Source of the DNA: an uncultured Ruminococcus sp.
Lineage (GTDB): Bacteria; Bacillota_A; Clostridia; Oscillospirales; Acutalibacteraceae
DNA length: 9,220 nucleotides
Direction: 5' to 3'
NCBI GenBank assembly: GCA_902798605.1
Contig: CADBXH010000075.1
Span: 1 to 9,220, forward strand
Position numbers and translations under genes: made by a program. The notes beneath the pieces were generated by a model. It was not told where the DNA came from, searched no databases, and saw only the letters and a list, made by a program, of their open reading frames with translations. This document shows, piece by piece, positions 6,927 to 9,220 of this stretch (position 1 is its first letter; every line of letters starts with the position of its first letter).

Positions 6927-8753
6927 ATGGATAATAATTTTGAAAACAACACCGGTAATCAGCCGCAGCGTCCGTTTACCGAAAAGCCCGAGCAGCCCGC
7001 TCAGCCTTTTGGCTTTGAGCCCGAAAAGCCGCTGATGCAGCAGCCCGAGGAATCGTTTGACGACCCTGCGGATCAGGCTTTTGACCCAATCGAGCAGACG
7101 GCTACATATCAGGACGGAGCATTTGATCAGGTGCCTAAGCCCCCGCAGTATGCGCAGCCCCCGCAGTACACGCAGCCCCCGCAGTATCCTCAGCAGGGCT
7201 TTGGTGTTCAGCCGCCTGTGCCCCCTGTGCAGAACAATTATCAAAACCCCGTTTACTTCAACGGCGCTTACGGTCAACCCCCGCAGGGATTTGTGCAGCC
7301 TCCGGTTCAGCCGATGCAGCCGCCTATGCCTCAGACTATGCCGCAACCGATGACTCAGCCTGCACCGCAGCCCATGCCTCAGCAGCAGTTTGTTTCTCCG
7401 CTGCAGGCGCCCGGAGAAGACGACGCAGAGTTCGCGGCAAATACAAATCAGACTCAGCCGAGCGTTCCCGCGTCCGATCAGAAAGACTCGTATGTTGCCG
7501 CGCCAAAGAAAAAGACAAAGGCAAACAAGGGAATGCTGATCGTCATCATCGTGCTCGCGGTAATGCTTGCGGCAAGCTTTATCGGAATTATTTACTATGT
7601 CGCAGCAAACTCGAACGACAACAGTTCAAGTTCATCTTCACAGAGTTCAGACCCCGACGGTATTTTCCCTCCCGATTACAATTATAAAGCCCCCGGCAAC
7701 GATCAGCCCGCGACCGAGGCTCCAAAATTTGACGACAGCGATTACAGCGATAAGACCCAAGAGGACTACAGCGGGCTCAAGCTCGAAAAAAAGCCTGCCG
7801 ACGCCAAAACTAACAGTAACTACGGCTCGGAATACGCGTTTAAGAAGACCTCTCCGTCGGTAGTCGGCGTCAAGGGCTTCGGCGATAAGGATAAAAAGAC
7901 CAAGGTCTCTGAGGGCAGCGGTATCATAATCTCCGAGGACGGATATGTAATTACAAACTCTCACGTTGTTAATAACAGCAGGAATTCTATGGTGCTGTTT
8001 GTGTACACATCAGACGGCAAGGAATACAACGCCGGCGTAGTCGGATTTGACTCAAGGACAGATATAGCGCTGTTAAAGCTCGACGACGCAAAGGGACTCA
8101 CCCCCGCTCAGTTCGGTGATTCAACCCAGCTTGCGGAAGGCGATGACATAGTGATCGTCGGCAACCCCGGCGGTATGGAGTTCCAGAACTCTATGACAAA
8201 GGGCATTGTGTCTGCGCTTGAGCGTGACGCTTCCAAAAAGAGCATTGTAAAATACATCCAGACCGACGCTGCTATCAACCCCGGCAACTCCGGCGGCCCC
8301 GCGGTCAATATGTACGGTCAGGTCGTAGGTATCGCGTCGGCGAAGATAGTCAATGAAAGCTACGAGGGAATGGGCTTTTGTATCCCCTCTGCAACTGTCA
8401 AGACAATCGTTGACGACCTTATGAAGAACGGCTATGTTCAAAACCGCGTAAAGATAGGTATCTCGGGTGAGGCGCTGACAAGCGAGCAAGCTATGCAGCT
8501 CGGTGTATCGGGCGGTATTTATGTTGATACAGTTGACCCCAACGGCCCTTGCGGAGACACCGAAATCGCTGAGGGAGATATTATTTACGAAGCTGACGGC
8601 GAGAATATCGAATCGTTCTCGGATATCTACAACGTGCTCGAAAAGCACAAGGAAGGCGATACGATCACGATAAAGTACTATCACCCCCGCTCGGGCTCGA
8701 ACGATTATGAGGAAAAAGAGATCGAGGTTGAGCTTCAGGCGGATAAAGGATAG
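6927..8753 (+). CDS. htrA: HtrA/DegP-like membrane-anchored serine protease with one PDZ domain and a long Pro/Gln-rich N-terminus
   Basis: This protein is predicted to degrade or refold damaged proteins outside the membrane. The 608 residues exceed usual Gram-positive HtrA (about 400-460) because of a cytoplasmic N-terminal region of about 195 residues rich in Pro, Gln and acidic residues, with PPQY repeats at 72-87. KKKTKANK then precedes one membrane helix (about 203-226). A Ser-rich and acidic linker (229-300) leads to the trypsin-like domain (about 300-500) with His346 (TNSHVV), Asp379 (RTDIALLKL) and Ser455 (GNSGGP). The PDZ domain follows at about 508-600 (GGIYVD, GDIIYEADGE). All three catalytic residues are present, so it should be active. 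There is no cleavable signal peptide; the helix is a signal anchor. ATG 6927 has AAGGTG 5 nt upstream and a promoter at 6856-6884. It is monocistronic and ends in a hairpin array. Confidence 0.93.
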   Translation: MDNNFENNTGNQPQRPFTEKPEQPAQPFGFEPEKPLMQQPEESFDDPADQAFDPIEQTATYQDGAFDQVPKPPQYAQPPQYTQPPQYPQQGFGVQPPVPPVQNNYQNPVYFNGAYGQPPQGFVQPPVQPMQPPMPQTMPQPMTQPAPQPMPQQQFVSPLQAPGEDDAEFAANTNQTQPSVPASDQKDSYVAAPKKKTKANKGMLIVIIVLAVMLAASFIGIIYYVAANSNDNSSSSSSQSSDPDGIFPPDYNYKAPGNDQPATEAPKFDDSDYSDKTQEDYSGLKLEKKPADAKTNSNYGSEYAFKKTSPSVVGVKGFGDKDKKTKVSEGSGIIISEDGYVITNSHVVNNSRNSMVLFVYTSDGKEYNAGVVGFDSRTDIALLKLDDAKGLTPAQFGDSTQLAEGDDIVIVGNPGGMEFQNSMTKGIVSALERDASKKSIVKYIQTDAAINPGNSGGPAVNMYGQVVGIASAKIVNESYEGMGFCIPSATVKTIVDDLMKNGYVQNRVKIGISGEALTSEQAMQLGVSGGIYVDTVDPNGPCGDTEIAEGDIIYEADGENIESFSDIYNVLEKHKEGDTITIKYYHPRSGSNDYEEKEIEVELQADKG

Positions 8754-8755
8754 CG

Positions 8756-8826
8756 GAGCTAAATTCGCCTTCGGCGAGCTAAATTGCGCTGCGCACAGCT
8801 AAATATGCCTTTGGCGCACTAAATAA
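8756..8826. repeat. Four-unit connector/hairpin array directly after htrA
   Basis: Connectors GAGCTAAATT (8756), GAGCTAAATT (8776), CAGCTAAATA (8796) and CACTAAATAA (8817) repeat every 20-21 bp. Between them are TCGCC-TTC-GGCGA (8765-8777), TGCGC-T-GCGCA (8785-8795) and GCC-TTT-GGC (8807-8815). The stop codon of htrA is 2 nt upstream. The first connector and hairpin match the one next to the fba stop (GAGCTAAATTCGC shared), so this is the same repeat type in inverted orientation. Confidence 0.85.
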
Positions 8827-8833
8827 ACTTTTA

Positions 8834-8869
8834 CCGCGGATGGTTAAAAACTGTCCGCGGATATTTTTA
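8834..8869 (+). terminator. CCGCGG-stem terminator of htrA (copy 2)
   Basis: CCGCGGA (8834-8840) pairs with TCCGCGG (8854-8860), extended inward by two G-U pairs and one G-C pair around TTAAAAA. ATATTTTTA follows. It is the inverted counterpart of 5596-5623. Confidence 0.75.
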
Positions 8870-9135
8870 TGTCGCGGCAGCAACAAGGTAAAAATTGTAA
8901 AAACAATCAAAAAATCTCTCAATATTTGGAATACTTCTAATCAATACATCGTAAATTTATGCGGAGCACTCAGGCGCTCCGCGTATTTTATTAATGTTTT
9001 GTCACAACTCGAATATTTCTCGAACGGAAAAATAGCCGGTTTTTTATTTCTTTTTTAGAAAATCAGGCAAAGCGTAACATCGCTTGTTAATATTAAAAAA
9101 GAATGTGACAAATCCTTAATAATTTGAGTACAAGT
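8870..9135. other. A/T-rich intergenic stretch without a gene
   Basis: I see no convincing coding region here. The one short open frame (8840-9058) starts inside the htrA terminator and has no ribosome site. The stretch contains the hairpin at 8961-8982, a weak AAGCG/CGCTT hairpin (9070-9085) followed by TTAATATTAA, and a T-rich tract at 9040-9057. It probably serves as spacer and upstream region of the next gene. Confidence 0.6.
8961..8982. terminator. GCGGAGC hairpin, possible second terminator after htrA
   Basis: GCGGAGC (8961-8967) pairs with GCTCCGC (8976-8982) around an 8-nt loop, followed by GTATTTTATT. The T-run is broken, so termination on the plus strand is only possible. It could equally end an untranslated RNA or be a repeat remnant. 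Confidence 0.4.
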
Positions 9136-9164
9136 TTGCCAAAAATCGGTTACAATTTTAATAT
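9136..9164 (+). promoter_or_regulatory. Possible upstream tandem promoter
   Basis: TTGCCA (9136-9141), 17 nt, then TAATAT (9159-9164). It lies 33 bp upstream of the stronger promoter at 9169-9197 in the same direction. In such A/T-rich DNA a match of this quality may be chance. Confidence 0.3.
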
Positions 9165-9168
9165 TGCG

Positions 9169-9197
9169 TTGACTTTACTACAATTTTGTAGTATCAT
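9169..9197 (+). promoter_or_regulatory. Strong sigma-A-like promoter for a gene beyond the window
   Basis: TTGACT (9169-9174), exactly 17 nt, then TATCAT (9192-9197), five of six consensus bases in each box. Transcription would begin near 9204. The spacer is filled by an 18-bp palindrome, so the promoter is probably repressible. The regulated gene starts after 9220. Confidence 0.75.
9176..9193. promoter_or_regulatory. 18-bp operator-like palindrome TACTACAA-TT-TTGTAGTA
   Basis: Perfect 8-bp arms flank a 2-bp centre, lying between -35 and -10 and overlapping the first two bases of the -10. A further half-site CTACAA is at 9201-9206, at the start of transcription. TACA/TGTA dyads are recognised by BlaI/MecI/CopY repressors, but those I recall have 2 bp between TACA and TGTA, while here there are 4, so the family is unproven. 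Confidence 0.6.
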
Positions 9198-9220
9198 TTT
9201 CTACAAGAGAATTGTGGCGT

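Noticed and set aside
8840..9058. 72-residue plus-strand open frame after htrA
   Set aside because: It begins inside the CCGCGG terminator hairpin, has no ribosome binding site, crosses another hairpin and ends in a low-complexity GFLFLF; no family features.
8870..9135. tRNA or structural RNA gene in the gap after htrA
   Set aside because: No cloverleaf, no CCA-type 3' end, and no recognisable conserved RNA core; only short isolated hairpins.

Overview
The window looks like chromosomal DNA of a low-to-medium GC Firmicute of class Clostridia, most likely an Oscillospiraceae/Ruminococcus-type gut bacterium. Four things suggest this: strong AGGAGG-type ribosome sites, sigma-A-like promoters (TTGAAA/TTGACT, 17 nt, TATACT/TATCAT), a single-PDZ membrane-anchored HtrA, and many hairpin repeats between genes. 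The genus is an inference. Everything recognisable is housekeeping; I see no phage, plasmid, transposase or defence gene.

Layout. 1-361: 3' end of rplL (ribosomal protein L7/L12, + strand) and its terminator. 453-1217: a convergent minus-strand unit with its own promoter, encoding a small DUF4282-like membrane protein with a (PQQYTAQQ)n tail made by a 24-bp tandem repeat. 1327-2130: a minus-strand short-chain dehydrogenase (FabG/YmfI-like). 2151-2317: a cluster of perfect hairpins. 2340-5511: a minus-strand gltX-glnS dicistron (glutamyl- and glutaminyl-tRNA synthetases, 25 nt apart) with a clear promoter at 5550-5578. 5804-6670: class II fructose-bisphosphate aldolase (minus). 6927-8753: HtrA-like serine protease (plus), divergent from the aldolase across a 256-bp promoter region. 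8754-9220: no gene; it holds repeats, a terminator and, at the very end, a strong promoter with an 18-bp palindrome between -35 and -10 that should drive a gene outside the window.

How the parts relate. gltX and glnS are co-transcribed and charge tRNA-Glu and tRNA-Gln. Direct charging of Gln-tRNA is not the usual Firmicute route, which is transamidation. fba is glycolytic, htrA handles misfolded extracytoplasmic protein, and the SDR may act in fatty-acid synthesis or EF-P modification. No single pathway joins them.

The most unusual structure is non-coding. Both fba and htrA run directly into a compound 3' element: an array of short hairpins joined by 9-10-nt connectors (GAGCTAAATT, AGTGAAATT or the inverse), followed by a CCGCGG-stem terminator. 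The two copies are in inverted orientation and bracket the fba/htrA pair. A different inverted pair of hairpins (CCGGCTCAAAACT type) brackets the DUF4282-like gene. Whether these arrays are regulatory 3' UTRs or a small dispersed repeat family cannot be settled from this window.
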